Source of the DNA: an uncultured Erysipelotrichaceae bacterium | GTDB taxonomy: Bacteria > Bacillota_I > Bacilli_A > RF39 > UBA660 | NCBI GenBank assembly: GCA_902797005.1 | Contig: CADBRE010000148.1 | Coordinates: 1 to 6,172 of the forward strand | Direction: 5' to 3' | DNA length: 6,172 bases | In this document: positions 1 through 5,653 of the stretch, in pieces | Numbering within the stretch: the first letter of the stretch is position 1 | How the letters are laid out: each line of letters starts with the position of its first letter | Notes under the pieces: generated by a model | The model's database searches: none | Told to the model about the DNA's origin: nothing | Seen by the model: the letters and a program-made list of their open reading frames with translations, nothing else | Program-made: the position numbers and the translations under genes

Positions 1-330
1 AATACTTACTTCAGTTGCTACTTTAGATTTAATTATAGTCGCAAGCATATAAACTCCTTGTTCTGTAAATACTCTGGGATTAGTTCTTGATTTGCTACTT
101 ATATTTGTGGTCGCAAAATGCGACCACAAATAGTTAACATCATCATCAGTTGTTATCCATGATATTCTTTCAGGAAATTTTTCTTTATTCCTATATACTG
201 CTTCATTAATTCTTTTGGTCTCAACTTGATATAATTTAGCCAAATCGGAATCTAGCATCACCTCTACTCCTCTAATTTCATATACCAGGTTTTCAATTAT
301 TGTGTTTTTTTCTTTGACTATTTCATTCAT
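1..330 (-). CDS. ORF6N-domain DNA-binding protein, 3' end beyond window
   Basis: Open reading frame of 110 codons that starts at ATG 330 and is still open at position 1, so the C-terminus is missing. A very good ribosome binding site (AAGGGAGGT) lies just upstream and fixes the start. The protein begins MNEIVKEKN and contains IRGVEVMLDSDLAKLYQVET (about residues 19-38), NEAVYRNKEKFPER and RVFTEQGVYMLATIIKSKVA (about 86-105). This is the ORF6N domain, a KilA-N-like DNA-binding module found in phage antirepressors and in chromosomal genes of prophage or mobile origin. Family members usually have a variable C-terminal domain, which is not visible here. The gene has its own promoter and a structured leader, so it is probably not simply the last gene of the upstream operon. 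A perfect inverted repeat sits inside the coding region. Family assignment is confident; the biological role (antirepressor or transcriptional regulator) is inferred. Confidence 0.88.
   Translation of the reverse strand, partial: MNEIVKEKNTIIENLVYEIRGVEVMLDSDLAKLYQVETKRINEAVYRNKEKFPERISWITTDDDVNYLWSHFATTNISSKSRTNPRVFTEQGVYMLATIIKSKVATEVSI
102..132. repeat. Perfect 14-bp inverted repeat inside the ORF6N gene
   Basis: Arms at 102-115 and 119-132 are perfect reverse complements separated by 3 bases (core TGGTCGCA / TGCGACCA). The repeat encodes Y-L-W-S-H-F-A-T-T-N-I of the ORF6N protein. It uses TCG, GCG and ACC codons, which are uncommon in this AT-rich window, so the DNA or RNA palindrome itself may be under selection. 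An autoregulatory operator, a recombination site and an RNA hairpin are all possible. Confidence 0.85.
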
Positions 331-353
331 ATAATAACCTCCCTTATAGCAAG

Positions 354-388
354 AAAAAAGGCATACTCCTCTTTTAGAAAAGTATACC
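354..388 (-). terminator. Terminator-like hairpin before the ORF6N start
   Basis: On the minus strand GGTATACT (388-381) pairs with AGTATGCC (367-360) over 8 bp, including one G-U pair, with a 13-nt loop, and is followed by six T (359-354). This is the form of a Rho-independent terminator. It is the first convincing one after the seven-gene operon. It also lies between the ORF6N promoter and ribosome binding site, so it may act as an attenuator of the ORF6N gene. Confidence 0.65.
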
Positions 389-399
389 CGCATCATGCA

Positions 400-464
400 T
401 ATTTCTATTTTGCCTCTAGAAATACACTCTATCGTCATAAATTGTCATATAAATATCAGGCAAA
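400..464 (-). promoter_or_regulatory. Structured leader element (hairpin with possible pseudoknot) upstream of ORF6N gene
   Basis: On the minus strand TATTTCTA (424-417) pairs perfectly with TAGAAATA (407-400), leaving a 9-nt loop, GAGGCAAAA. Seven loop bases, AGGCAAA (415-409), are perfectly complementary to TTTGCCT at 464-458 upstream, so a pseudoknot or an alternative long hairpin can form. The same AGGCA could also pair with TGCCT at the 3' side of the terminator stem (363-359), which would act as an antiterminator. It does not match any riboswitch class I recognise. The structure was read by eye, without energy calculation. Confidence 0.4.
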
Positions 465-481
465 CTATTTAATACATTTAA

Positions 482-510
482 ATTGTATCACTTAAATTAT
501 AAATGTACAA
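482..510 (-). promoter_or_regulatory. Probable sigma-A promoter of the ORF6N gene
   Basis: -35 TTGTAC (510-505) and -10 TACAAT (487-482) are separated by exactly 17 bp, and TGA directly precedes the -10 (extended -10). Transcription would start near 475 and give a leader of about 145 nt. An AT-rich inverted repeat, TACATTTA (507-500) with TAAATGTA further downstream, brackets the promoter and might be an operator, but such repeats arise easily in AT-rich DNA. Confidence 0.55.
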
Positions 511-530
511 TATAAAAGTTTTAACTCTTT

Positions 531-1373
531 TTATTCTTTCTCATATTGAGGTTGCCATAATGCATATCTATTTAAATCTTCTTCAGTTCCGTTATAGTAT
601 CTAACGCCTTTATTTAAACTAGATATTTCATCCATTTCTTCTTCTGTTAGCTCAAAATCTAGTATGTCAAAATTATCTTTTATATGGTCTGCGTTTTTAG
701 AACCTGGTATTACAATGAATCCCATTTGCACGTGCCACCTCAATACTATTTGAGCATTACTCTTGTTATACTTATTTGCTAACTTTGTTATTACTGGTTC
801 TTCTATTAAAGATTTATCTCCATGCCCTAATGGATACCAACACATTATTTTAATATTTTTAGAATCAGTTACTTTTCTTAATGCATCTTGTTGAAAATAT
901 GGATGACATTCAACTTGCATTACTTGTGGTTTTATTTCGCATATGTTCAGTATTTCATCTAAATATTTACCTTCAAAATTAGATAGCCCAATAGATTTAA
1001 CTTTGCCTTCTTTATACGCTTTTTCTATCATTTTATATCCTGCAATATAATTACCACATGGTTGATGTAAAAATAATAAATCTATATAATCAAGTCCTAA
1101 TCTTTCTAGTGTTTCATCTATAGCTTTATCATTTTCATATTCGCTAGGCCAAAGTTTAGTTGATACAAAAATATCTCTTCTATCTACACCTGATTCTTTT
1201 ATTCCTTTTCCTACAGATCTTTCATTTACATAAGCATTAGCTGTGTCTATAAGTCTATATCCAATTTTTAAGGCTTCTCTAACACTGTTTCTTGCGTCAT
1301 TAGGTGCAAGAGTAAATGTTCCTATTCCAATACTAGGCATTTCTACATCATTATTTAATTTTACATTAGTCAT
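531..1373 (-). CDS. Aldo/keto reductase
   Basis: 280-residue NAD(P)H-dependent oxidoreductase of the aldo/keto reductase superfamily, expected to reduce aldehydes or ketones to alcohols in the cytoplasm. The full catalytic tetrad is visible: Asp43 and Tyr48 in DTANAYVNE, Lys73 in VSTKLW and His103 in LLFLHQP. The barrel motif SIGLSNF (127-133), PQVMQVECHPYFQQ (149-162) and the cofactor-phosphate-binding segment IPGSKNADHI (222-231) are also present. The length is typical of small AKRs similar to 2,5-diketogluconate reductase or YvgN. One small departure is ANAYVNE, where many relatives have AxAYGNE. The start overlaps the end of the membrane protein gene by 8 bp and follows a GATGAGGT ribosome binding site, which implies translational coupling. 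It is the last gene of the seven-gene operon. The substrate cannot be told from sequence; the symbol is left blank because several paralogous groups share these features. Confidence 0.93.
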   Translation of the reverse strand: MTNVKLNNDVEMPSIGIGTFTLAPNDARNSVREALKIGYRLIDTANAYVNERSVGKGIKESGVDRRDIFVSTKLWPSEYENDKAIDETLERLGLDYIDLLFLHQPCGNYIAGYKMIEKAYKEGKVKSIGLSNFEGKYLDEILNICEIKPQVMQVECHPYFQQDALRKVTDSKNIKIMCWYPLGHGDKSLIEEPVITKLANKYNKSNAQIVLRWHVQMGFIVIPGSKNADHIKDNFDILDFELTEEEMDEISSLNKGVRYYNGTEEDLNRYALWQPQYEKE

Positions 1374-2232
1374 TTTTTACCTCATCAAGTTCATATGTAC
1401 TTCTTTTTATATCAATATTAAATATTCTTTTTGATCCATCATTTGTTTCAATTATCATTTTTGTTTTACCTGCTTTTATAAATCTAGAATATACACAGTA
1501 GCTTTCAAATCCTTCGTCATACTTTATATTAAGAGTTCCATATTTATCGTCTTCTAAATATGCATTTGTGTCTTCAGTTATTGTGTATTCTTCTCCGCTG
1601 CACAATATTACTGTTTCATATGTAGGTCTATTCATAAATACTACTATAGTCATTACTATAATAGCAAGTGTGCTTATTACAGTTCCAACTATTCTTATCT
1701 TTTTGTTATTAAATATGTAAATTGGATAAATTATCATTGTCAATGCACAGAATAAGGTTATTAATAGATAGTAAGGATAAGAAAATATAAAATTTGATAG
1801 ATAGTCTGCATAAGATTCTAGTACCATTAGTAATATTGGAAATAATATTAGGTATCCCCACCATTTATCTTTCTTCATATAGTATCCTATATATCCCATT
1901 GGAATGCATGCAATTGTCCAAAGTATCCAAAATCTATAGTAAGTTATAAATAAATGGCTATTAGTTATTGCATCTTGAACTAGATATACTAATGGCTGGC
2001 TTATTAAGAAAAATATAAAGCATTTAAGAGCACTATCTTTCGGCGATTTACTATTCATTATTATAAGTATTCCGAATAAAATCCATACTTCAAATGTTGT
2101 TGTAATTGTGTTAAATGAAGTGTAAGTTAGATTTGGTATTAGTGATATTATAGCTGTGTAGACTCCTGATAAAATTGCAAATAGTATTATTTTTGTCCAA
2201 GTTAAATTTATTCCGCCAAATAGTTTTTTCAT
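1366..2232 (-). CDS. Unknown seven-TM membrane protein with extracytoplasmic C-terminal domain
   Basis: 288-residue integral membrane protein that I do not recognise. Seven hydrophobic segments can be placed at about 15-33, 44-60, 68-88, 98-118, 123-141, 150-173 and 180-200. The loops rich in Lys/Arg (SKSPKDS, YMKKDKW, NNKKIR) all fall on the N-terminal side of the membrane, so the positive-inside rule gives N-in, C-out. The last roughly 88 residues form a soluble, charged, probably beta-rich domain outside the cell. It starts TYETVILCSGEEYTI, holds two cysteines (211 and 246) and includes a basic stretch KAGKTKM. The start at 2232 has an AGAAAGGAT ribosome binding site that overlaps the SDR stop region 14 bp upstream, and the 3' end overlaps the AKR start. 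Its place between two oxidoreductases suggests shared regulation, but sequence gives no function; a sensor or small-molecule permease partner would be a guess. Confidence 0.8.
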   Translation of the reverse strand: MKKLFGGINLTWTKIILFAILSGVYTAIISLIPNLTYTSFNTITTTFEVWILFGILIIMNSKSPKDSALKCFIFFLISQPLVYLVQDAITNSHLFITYYRFWILWTIACIPMGYIGYYMKKDKWWGYLILFPILLMVLESYADYLSNFIFSYPYYLLITLFCALTMIIYPIYIFNNKKIRIVGTVISTLAIIVMTIVVFMNRPTYETVILCSGEEYTITEDTNAYLEDDKYGTLNIKYDEGFESYCVYSRFIKAGKTKMIIETNDGSKRIFNIDIKRSTYELDEVKND

Positions 2233-2246
2233 AAAGTAAATCCTTT

Positions 2247-3005
2247 CTATACAGCTGTGTATCCACCATCTACTGGTAAGATAACTCCAGTTACATAACT
2301 TGCTTCTTCACTTGCTAAAAACACTGCTGCAGCATTAAGTTCTCCTTCTTTTCCGTATCTACCCATTGGAACATGGCTACTTGCAAACTCCTGGAACTTT
2401 GGTGTATCTAGTACAGCTGTTGTTAACTCAGTATAGAAGTATCCTGGACATATGCAGTTAACTGTTATTCCTTCTTTAGCTAGTTCTGCTGCTGCAGCTC
2501 TTGTGAAGTTTACTACTCCACCTTTACTTGAGTGGTAAGCAATTGTTGGTATTTCACTGTTTCCTACCATTCCATACATTGATGCAATGTTGATAACTCT
2601 TCCGTAAGCATGTTTTTTCATTATATTTGCAAAAGCTCTTGTCATTTTAAAAACGCTTGTTAGATCAGTACTTATTGTAAAATCCCATTCTTCGTCTTCC
2701 ATTTCAAGAACACCTTTGTCTTTTGAAGAACCCGCACAGTTGACTAGGATATCTACTTTCCCAAATGCCTCTTCTGCCATTTTAGCTGCTGCATTTATCT
2801 CTTCTGTTGAAGTAACATCGCACTTAACAGCTAAAGCTTTTACTCCTAATTCTTCCACCCTACTTTTTAGTTCTTCAAGTCTTTCTATTCTTCTAGCAAC
2901 TAGCACAACATCTGCACCCGCTTTAGCAAATCCTAAAGCCATTTGCTTACCTAATCCACTGCTAGCACCTGATATTACTGCTACTCTTCCTTTTAAATCA
3001 AACAT
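2247..3005 (-). CDS. Short-chain dehydrogenase/reductase, gluconate 5-dehydrogenase-like
   Basis: 252-residue classical SDR with a Rossmann fold, catalysing NAD(P)-dependent oxidation/reduction of a hydroxyl/keto group. Visible motifs: cofactor loop SGASSGLG (12-19), DV at 63-64, NCAG (89-92), Ser142 in NIASMYG, and the YxxxK pair Tyr157/Lys161 in AYHSSKGG. PGYFYTEL and the C-terminal VDGGYTAV follow. Two arginines after the second strand (Arg38, Arg39) favour NADP(H). The residue that is usually the tetrad Asn (in NLTxVF) is Asp114 here (TDLTSVF), a change seen in some subgroups. The nearest remembered family is gluconate 5-dehydrogenase/3-oxoacyl-ACP reductase-like SDRs; sugar acid, steroid or bile acid substrates are equally possible. 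The start has an AGAAGGT ribosome binding site. The gene uses visibly more GCT/GCA-rich, highly expressed-type codons than its neighbours. It lies 31 bp after the esterase gene, the widest gap in the operon. Confidence 0.92.
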   Translation of the reverse strand: MFDLKGRVAVISGASSGLGKQMALGFAKAGADVVLVARRIERLEELKSRVEELGVKALAVKCDVTSTEEINAAAKMAEEAFGKVDILVNCAGSSKDKGVLEMEDEEWDFTISTDLTSVFKMTRAFANIMKKHAYGRVINIASMYGMVGNSEIPTIAYHSSKGGVVNFTRAAAAELAKEGITVNCICPGYFYTELTTAVLDTPKFQEFASSHVPMGRYGKEGELNAAAVFLASEEASYVTGVILPVDGGYTAV

Positions 3006-3036
3006 AATTTACCTTCTTTCTATATTAATTATAATT

Positions 3037-3714
3037 CTATTTTATCAAATATACTATTCCTTTTGCAATTCTCTTTTCAACATCTGCAAAGTGGTTTCCT
3101 TCATTAACTTCATATTTACATTCCGCATTTGCTTTTAGTGTTTCATATATCTTCTCAGTATTTTCTTTTACTTTACTTAGTATTTCATTTTTAATTTTGT
3201 CTTCTTTGTCACCTAGTGATAGATAGACTTTATCAACATTTTTACTTATGTTATGGGTTAAAGTGTATTCTAAAAAGTTAGGATACCAAAACGACCCAGA
3301 AGCTGACATGCACCTTTTAAAAGTATTAGTGTTATATATAGAATAAAGAGCAAATAGACCACCTAAAGAATATCCAGCAATTACATAGTAAGATACTGTC
3401 TTTCCTATTTTACTTAGTTCTTCTTGTACTTTAGGGATTACTTTGTTTTCTAAAAACTTTAGATATTCTAGTGCTTTTCCTTTATAACCATTATCATATT
3501 TAAAAAGCCGTGGTAAAGCAAATGGACTCATTTCATTATCCCAGTCTATTCCTGAAATTGAAACTAATGCAAAGTTAGTTAATCCCATAGTTTTGCATTC
3601 GTTAAATACTTTTTCTCCTTCTTCTCTTTCAAAGGAATTTAGTAAAACTATAGGAACATCCTTGTCTTTTCCATAACTAAAAATATCTATTACTTTTCCA
3701 TCAATATTAAACAT
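3037..3714 (-). CDS. Esterase-family alpha/beta hydrolase
   Basis: 225-residue alpha/beta hydrolase of the putative esterase type (relatives of esterase D and enterochelin esterase-like proteins). The nucleophile elbow is GYSLGG with Ser116, followed by ASGSFWYP (138-145). The acid is probably Asp169 in LSLGDKED, and the base is His208 in EGNHF. The WDNEMSPF segment (58-65) near the oxyanion/substrate side is typical of this group. No signal peptide is seen, so it should act in the cytoplasm on a small ester, thioester or peptide-like substrate. The start at ATG 3714 overlaps the exonuclease gene by 8 bp and has an AGGAAGTGA ribosome binding site. Next to SDR and AKR genes it might release a hydroxy or keto compound that the reductases then process; this is inference only. 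Confidence 0.88.
   Translation of the reverse strand: MFNIDGKVIDIFSYGKDKDVPIVLLNSFEREEGEKVFNECKTMGLTNFALVSISGIDWDNEMSPFALPRLFKYDNGYKGKALEYLKFLENKVIPKVQEELSKIGKTVSYYVIAGYSLGGLFALYSIYNTNTFKRCMSASGSFWYPNFLEYTLTHNISKNVDKVYLSLGDKEDKIKNEILSKVKENTEKIYETLKANAECKYEVNEGNHFADVEKRIAKGIVYLIK
3039..3068 (-). promoter_or_regulatory. Possible internal promoter for the SDR-membrane protein-AKR genes
   Basis: On the minus strand TTGCAA (3068-3063) and TAAAAT (3044-3039) are 18 bp apart, and TGA precedes the -10 (extended -10). It overlaps the end of the esterase gene and sits before the widest gap of the operon and the codon-rich SDR gene. Such matches are common by chance in AT-rich DNA. Confidence 0.25.
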
Positions 3715-4267
3715 TTACTTCACTTCCTAATTCTTTACATAGATTAATATATACTTTATTTGTAAGTGAGCAGTCATTTAGTGCACGATGCTTATCTCTT
3801 GCTGTTATTCCGAAGTAGTCAGTTAAGTCATCTAGTCTGTTATGAGAAAGATTTAGGACTCTTCTAGCTATTTTTAGTGTATCAACAAAATCATTTGTTA
3901 AGTATATATTTAAATATTTTTCGTAATTATCATATAGAAAATTAACATCAAAATTCACATTGTGTCCGACTATTATGTCACCTGCTAAAAACTCCTTAAA
4001 CATTATAAGTGCATCTTCTATTTCTAAGCCTTCTTCTAGCATTTCATCAGTGATTCCAGTTAAGTTTTTTATGAAATAGCTAAGTGGTCTATGGGGATTA
4101 ATAAGCACGCTAAAAGTATCTACTTCTTTTTTACCTCTAACTTTTATAGCTGATATTTCTATTATTTTAGATGTAAAACTATCTAAGCCAGTTGTTTCTA
4201 TATCAAGAACAGTATAGTCTTCTAAATCTAAAACTAAGCTTTTTCCTTTATGTGTTCTATAATTCAT
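3707..4267 (-). CDS. DnaQ-like 3'-5' exonuclease (DEDDh)
   Basis: 186-residue DEDDh exonuclease, resembling the DNA polymerase III epsilon subunit and the exonuclease domain of PolC. The acidic catalytic residues are all present: Asp22 and Glu24 in VLDIETTGLD, Asp107 in GHNVNFDVNF, and His160 with Asp165 in KHRALND. LTGITDEML (69-77) is the usual family segment between the first two motifs. It should remove nucleotides 3' to 5' from single-stranded DNA or RNA with two metal ions. It is a stand-alone domain with no polymerase or helicase part, so a role in repair or RNA/oligonucleotide turnover is more likely than replication proofreading. The start at 4267 follows a very strong AAGGGGGGAT ribosome binding site, 10 bp after the YjbR gene; the 3' end overlaps the esterase gene. 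No functional link to the metabolic genes downstream is evident. Confidence 0.93.
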   Translation of the reverse strand: MNYRTHKGKSLVLDLEDYTVLDIETTGLDSFTSKIIEISAIKVRGKKEVDTFSVLINPHRPLSYFIKNLTGITDEMLEEGLEIEDALIMFKEFLAGDIIVGHNVNFDVNFLYDNYEKYLNIYLTNDFVDTLKIARRVLNLSHNRLDDLTDYFGITARDKHRALNDCSLTNKVYINLCKELGSEVNV

Positions 4268-4277
4268 TAATCCCCCC

Positions 4278-4934
4278 TTAAGAAAGTTTATAGCTAATGT
4301 GAGCTAAATTCATTATTTCTTCATCGGTTAATGTGTCATCTAGTATTATACTTACCCAGTTCTTCTTGTTCATATGATATGCTTCATATATGCCTTTTAC
4401 TTCTAAATATTTATTTGTTTCATTTCCTAACTTAATACAAAGTATTTCTACTTCACCACTTGTTTTGTTAATAAGTTTACTTTTATCAACATTCATTATT
4501 ATTCCAAACCACTTATTAGTTTCGTTATTTCTAAATACTCCATAACCAGGAAACTTGTCCCATAGAGATTCTACTTTAGAAGAGTATTTTTCACTTATTA
4601 ATTTTGCTATTCTATTGGATTGGTCATAAATAAATGTCTTTTCTATAAAGCAGTTCTTTTTAATGTCTTTTAGGATGTTTATATACTCTTCCCTAATTAT
4701 TTGAGAAAATCCATTTTCGTTTTCCATTCTAAAGTTCGTATATTCTTCATTGGTATCAGTGTCATACATTTTGCCTGATATTTTAGAGTTTTCATCTACA
4801 GTAATAGTTACACCGAACTCATTAACTTTTAAAGTTGCTTTGTAAACATAAGTATTTCCTTCTTTAATAAATCCATACTTTTCTAGTCTTTTAAAATCAC
4901 ATATACTTCTTTTAAATATTTCTTCTTCTATCAT
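4278..4934 (-). CDS. MmcQ/YjbR-family protein with N-terminal extension
   Basis: 218 residues. The second half (about 105-216) is a clear YjbR domain, a CyaY-like fold annotated as DNA-binding: DKFPGYGVFRNNETNKWFGI (126-145), then AYHMNKKNW (185-193), SIILDDTLTDEEI and SYKLS at the C-terminus. YjbR proteins are usually about 110-120 residues; here roughly 100 extra residues precede the domain (NTYVYKATLKV, FRMENENGFSQI), a long form I associate with Clostridia. The function of the family is not established and the DNA-binding label rests mostly on fold. The start must be ATG 4934: the same frame has a stop codon (the TAA of the lipoprotein gene) only two codons upstream. No Shine-Dalgarno sequence is visible before it (GTTAAATAATATATG), so translation probably depends on ribosomes finishing the lipoprotein gene 3 bp upstream. 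Confidence 0.88.
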   Translation of the reverse strand: MIEEEIFKRSICDFKRLEKYGFIKEGNTYVYKATLKVNEFGVTITVDENSKISGKMYDTDTNEEYTNFRMENENGFSQIIREEYINILKDIKKNCFIEKTFIYDQSNRIAKLISEKYSSKVESLWDKFPGYGVFRNNETNKWFGIIMNVDKSKLINKTSGEVEILCIKLGNETNKYLEVKGIYEAYHMNKKNWVSIILDDTLTDEEIMNLAHISYKLS

Positions 4935-4937
4935 ATA

Positions 4938-5396
4938 TTATTTAACAAGACTAAATGTCATTGTTACGTCTCCTTTGCCTAGTATTTCTCTTAATTCGTT
5001 TTCATTAGCATTTGTGACTTTTCCAAGCAATGTAAAGTTCCAAGAGTTTTCACTGTAGTATAAAGTTATTTTATCACCTTGATATAGGATTAAGTCTCCA
5101 GCTTTAACATTTATTTGTTTATCGTTTTTAGGCAAAGAAAAGCCAAGTTCTCCAACCTTTTCAAAGTTACCATAGTCTTCTGCTTCAACCACTATATCAC
5201 TTTCTTCTAGCTTTGAATATAAAGCTTCACTACTAGAATTATCTTCCAATTTAACATTTAAAGTTTTACCATTAACTAATATATTTATTTCTTTCATAGA
5301 TTCATTATTTCCTTTCTGAGTGTTTATTTCTGTTTCTTTTGTTTTTGAACAAGCACATAATAAAATGCACATACCAATTATAAATATTTTTCTCAT
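4938..5396 (-). CDS. Lipoprotein with cyclophilin-like domain
   Basis: 152-residue exported lipoprotein and first gene of the operon. The N-terminus MRKIFIIGMCILLCAC is a lipoprotein signal peptide with lipobox L13-C14-A15-C16, so Cys16 should be lipidated and anchor the protein on the outer face of the membrane. A polar linker (17-35) follows. From about residue 36 there is a cyclophilin-like fold of the Cyclophil_like2 type: LEDNSSSEAL (50-59), EDYGNFEKVGELGFSLPKND (73-92), GDLILYQGDKITLYYSENSW (100-119), and LLGKV (123-127). This family lacks proven prolyl isomerase activity and is often seen near flavodoxins and aldo/keto reductases in gut Firmicutes (from memory), which fits this operon. 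The start at 5396 has a GGTGAT ribosome binding site. The final residues end 3 bp before the next gene. Confidence 0.9.
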   Translation of the reverse strand: MRKIFIIGMCILLCACSKTKETEINTQKGNNESMKEINILVNGKTLNVKLEDNSSSEALYSKLEESDIVVEAEDYGNFEKVGELGFSLPKNDKQINVKAGDLILYQGDKITLYYSENSWNFTLLGKVTNANENELREILGKGDVTMTFSLVK

Positions 5397-5418
5397 AACA
5401 TCACCAATATCTATATAT

Positions 5419-5447
5419 ACTATAGCATATTATGATTAAAAAAGAAA
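5419..5447 (-). promoter_or_regulatory. Probable promoter of the seven-gene operon
   Basis: On the minus strand an extended -10, TGC-TATAGT (TATAGT at 5424-5419), lies about 22 bp before the lipoprotein start codon. The -35 position (5447-5442, TTTCTT) is weak, which fits dependence on the extended -10. Transcription would start near 5412. A direct repeat of AAAAGGAT on the plus strand (5445-5452 and 5461-5468, 16-bp period) covers and precedes the -35 region and could bind a regulator. No transcription factor gene is adjacent. Confidence 0.5.
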
Positions 5448-5491
5448 AGGATATTTTTTAAAAAGGATCGTACATATATTCTTGTTTTATG

Positions 5492-5519
5492 TTAACTTTA
5501 CCTTGCATAATGATAGTAT
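5492..5519 (+). promoter_or_regulatory. Probable promoter of the toxin mRNA
   Basis: TTAACT (5492-5497) and TAGTAT (5514-5519) are 16 bp apart, with TGA directly before the -10 (extended -10). Transcription would start at about 5525-5527 and give a leader of about 83 nt before the toxin start codon. The -10 is only a 4/6 match to consensus, so the exact position is uncertain. Confidence 0.45.
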
Positions 5520-5525
5520 TAATTT

Positions 5526-5603
5526 ATGGAAAGTATAAGACTGTTAGGTGTCTTGCCAAATCATCAACTAGAAAAACAAAAAAATAAATCGATGAAGAGG
5601 TGA
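5526..5603 (+). other. Upstream 25-codon frame in the toxin leader (possible coupling ORF)
   Basis: ATG at 5526 opens a 25-codon frame (MESIRLLGVLPN at its start, ending NKSMKR) whose TGA stop at 5601-5603 overlaps the toxin Shine-Dalgarno region, 5 bp before the toxin ATG. It has no visible ribosome binding site. The predicted transcription start falls on or next to its ATG, so it could be read as a leaderless message. By analogy with the mok frame of hok/sok, its translation might open the toxin start region. It may also be a chance frame; no homologue is recognised. Confidence 0.25.
5543..5557 (+). promoter_or_regulatory. Leader element complementary to the toxin 3' UTR
   Basis: GTTAGGTGT (5543-5551) is a perfect 9-base reverse complement of ACACCTAAC at 5699-5707, just after the toxin stop codon. 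The longer element 5543-5557 (GTTAGGTGTCTTGCC) also pairs with GGAAGACACTAAC (5756-5768), the 5' side of the mRNA terminator, with two single-base bulges. The toxin mRNA could thus close its 5' end onto its 3' end, as in hok-type messages. Confidence 0.45.
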
Positions 5604-5653
5604 TAATTATGAATAAAAAGGATTGTTTAATCACTTGTTTATTAATAATTATC
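5602..5653 (+). promoter_or_regulatory. Hairpin that buries the toxin start codon
   Basis: GATAATTAT (5602-5610) is perfectly complementary to ATAATTATC (5645-5653). After one mismatch, AATAAA (5612-5617) pairs with TTTATT (5638-5643), giving 15 base pairs around a 20-nt loop. The AUG at 5609-5611 lies in this stem and the Shine-Dalgarno AGAGGTG is at its base. The stem is mostly A-U pairs, so its stability needs a folding calculation. Confidence 0.5.

Noticed and set aside
1243..1434. 63-codon open frame on the plus strand
   Set aside because: It lies antisense to the conserved N-terminus of the aldo/keto reductase and the end of the membrane protein gene. It has no ribosome binding site or recognisable domain, so it is a shadow frame.
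2716..3138. 140-codon open frame on the plus strand
   Set aside because: It is antisense to the Rossmann-fold part of the SDR gene. Its Ser/Leu/Ala-rich translation is the usual mirror of that coding sequence.
5445..5468. Direct repeat AAAAGGAT x2 near the operon promoter as a regulator binding site
   Set aside because: Short purine-rich repeats are frequent in this AT-rich spacer and no regulator gene is adjacent. It is mentioned with the promoter but not listed as an operator.
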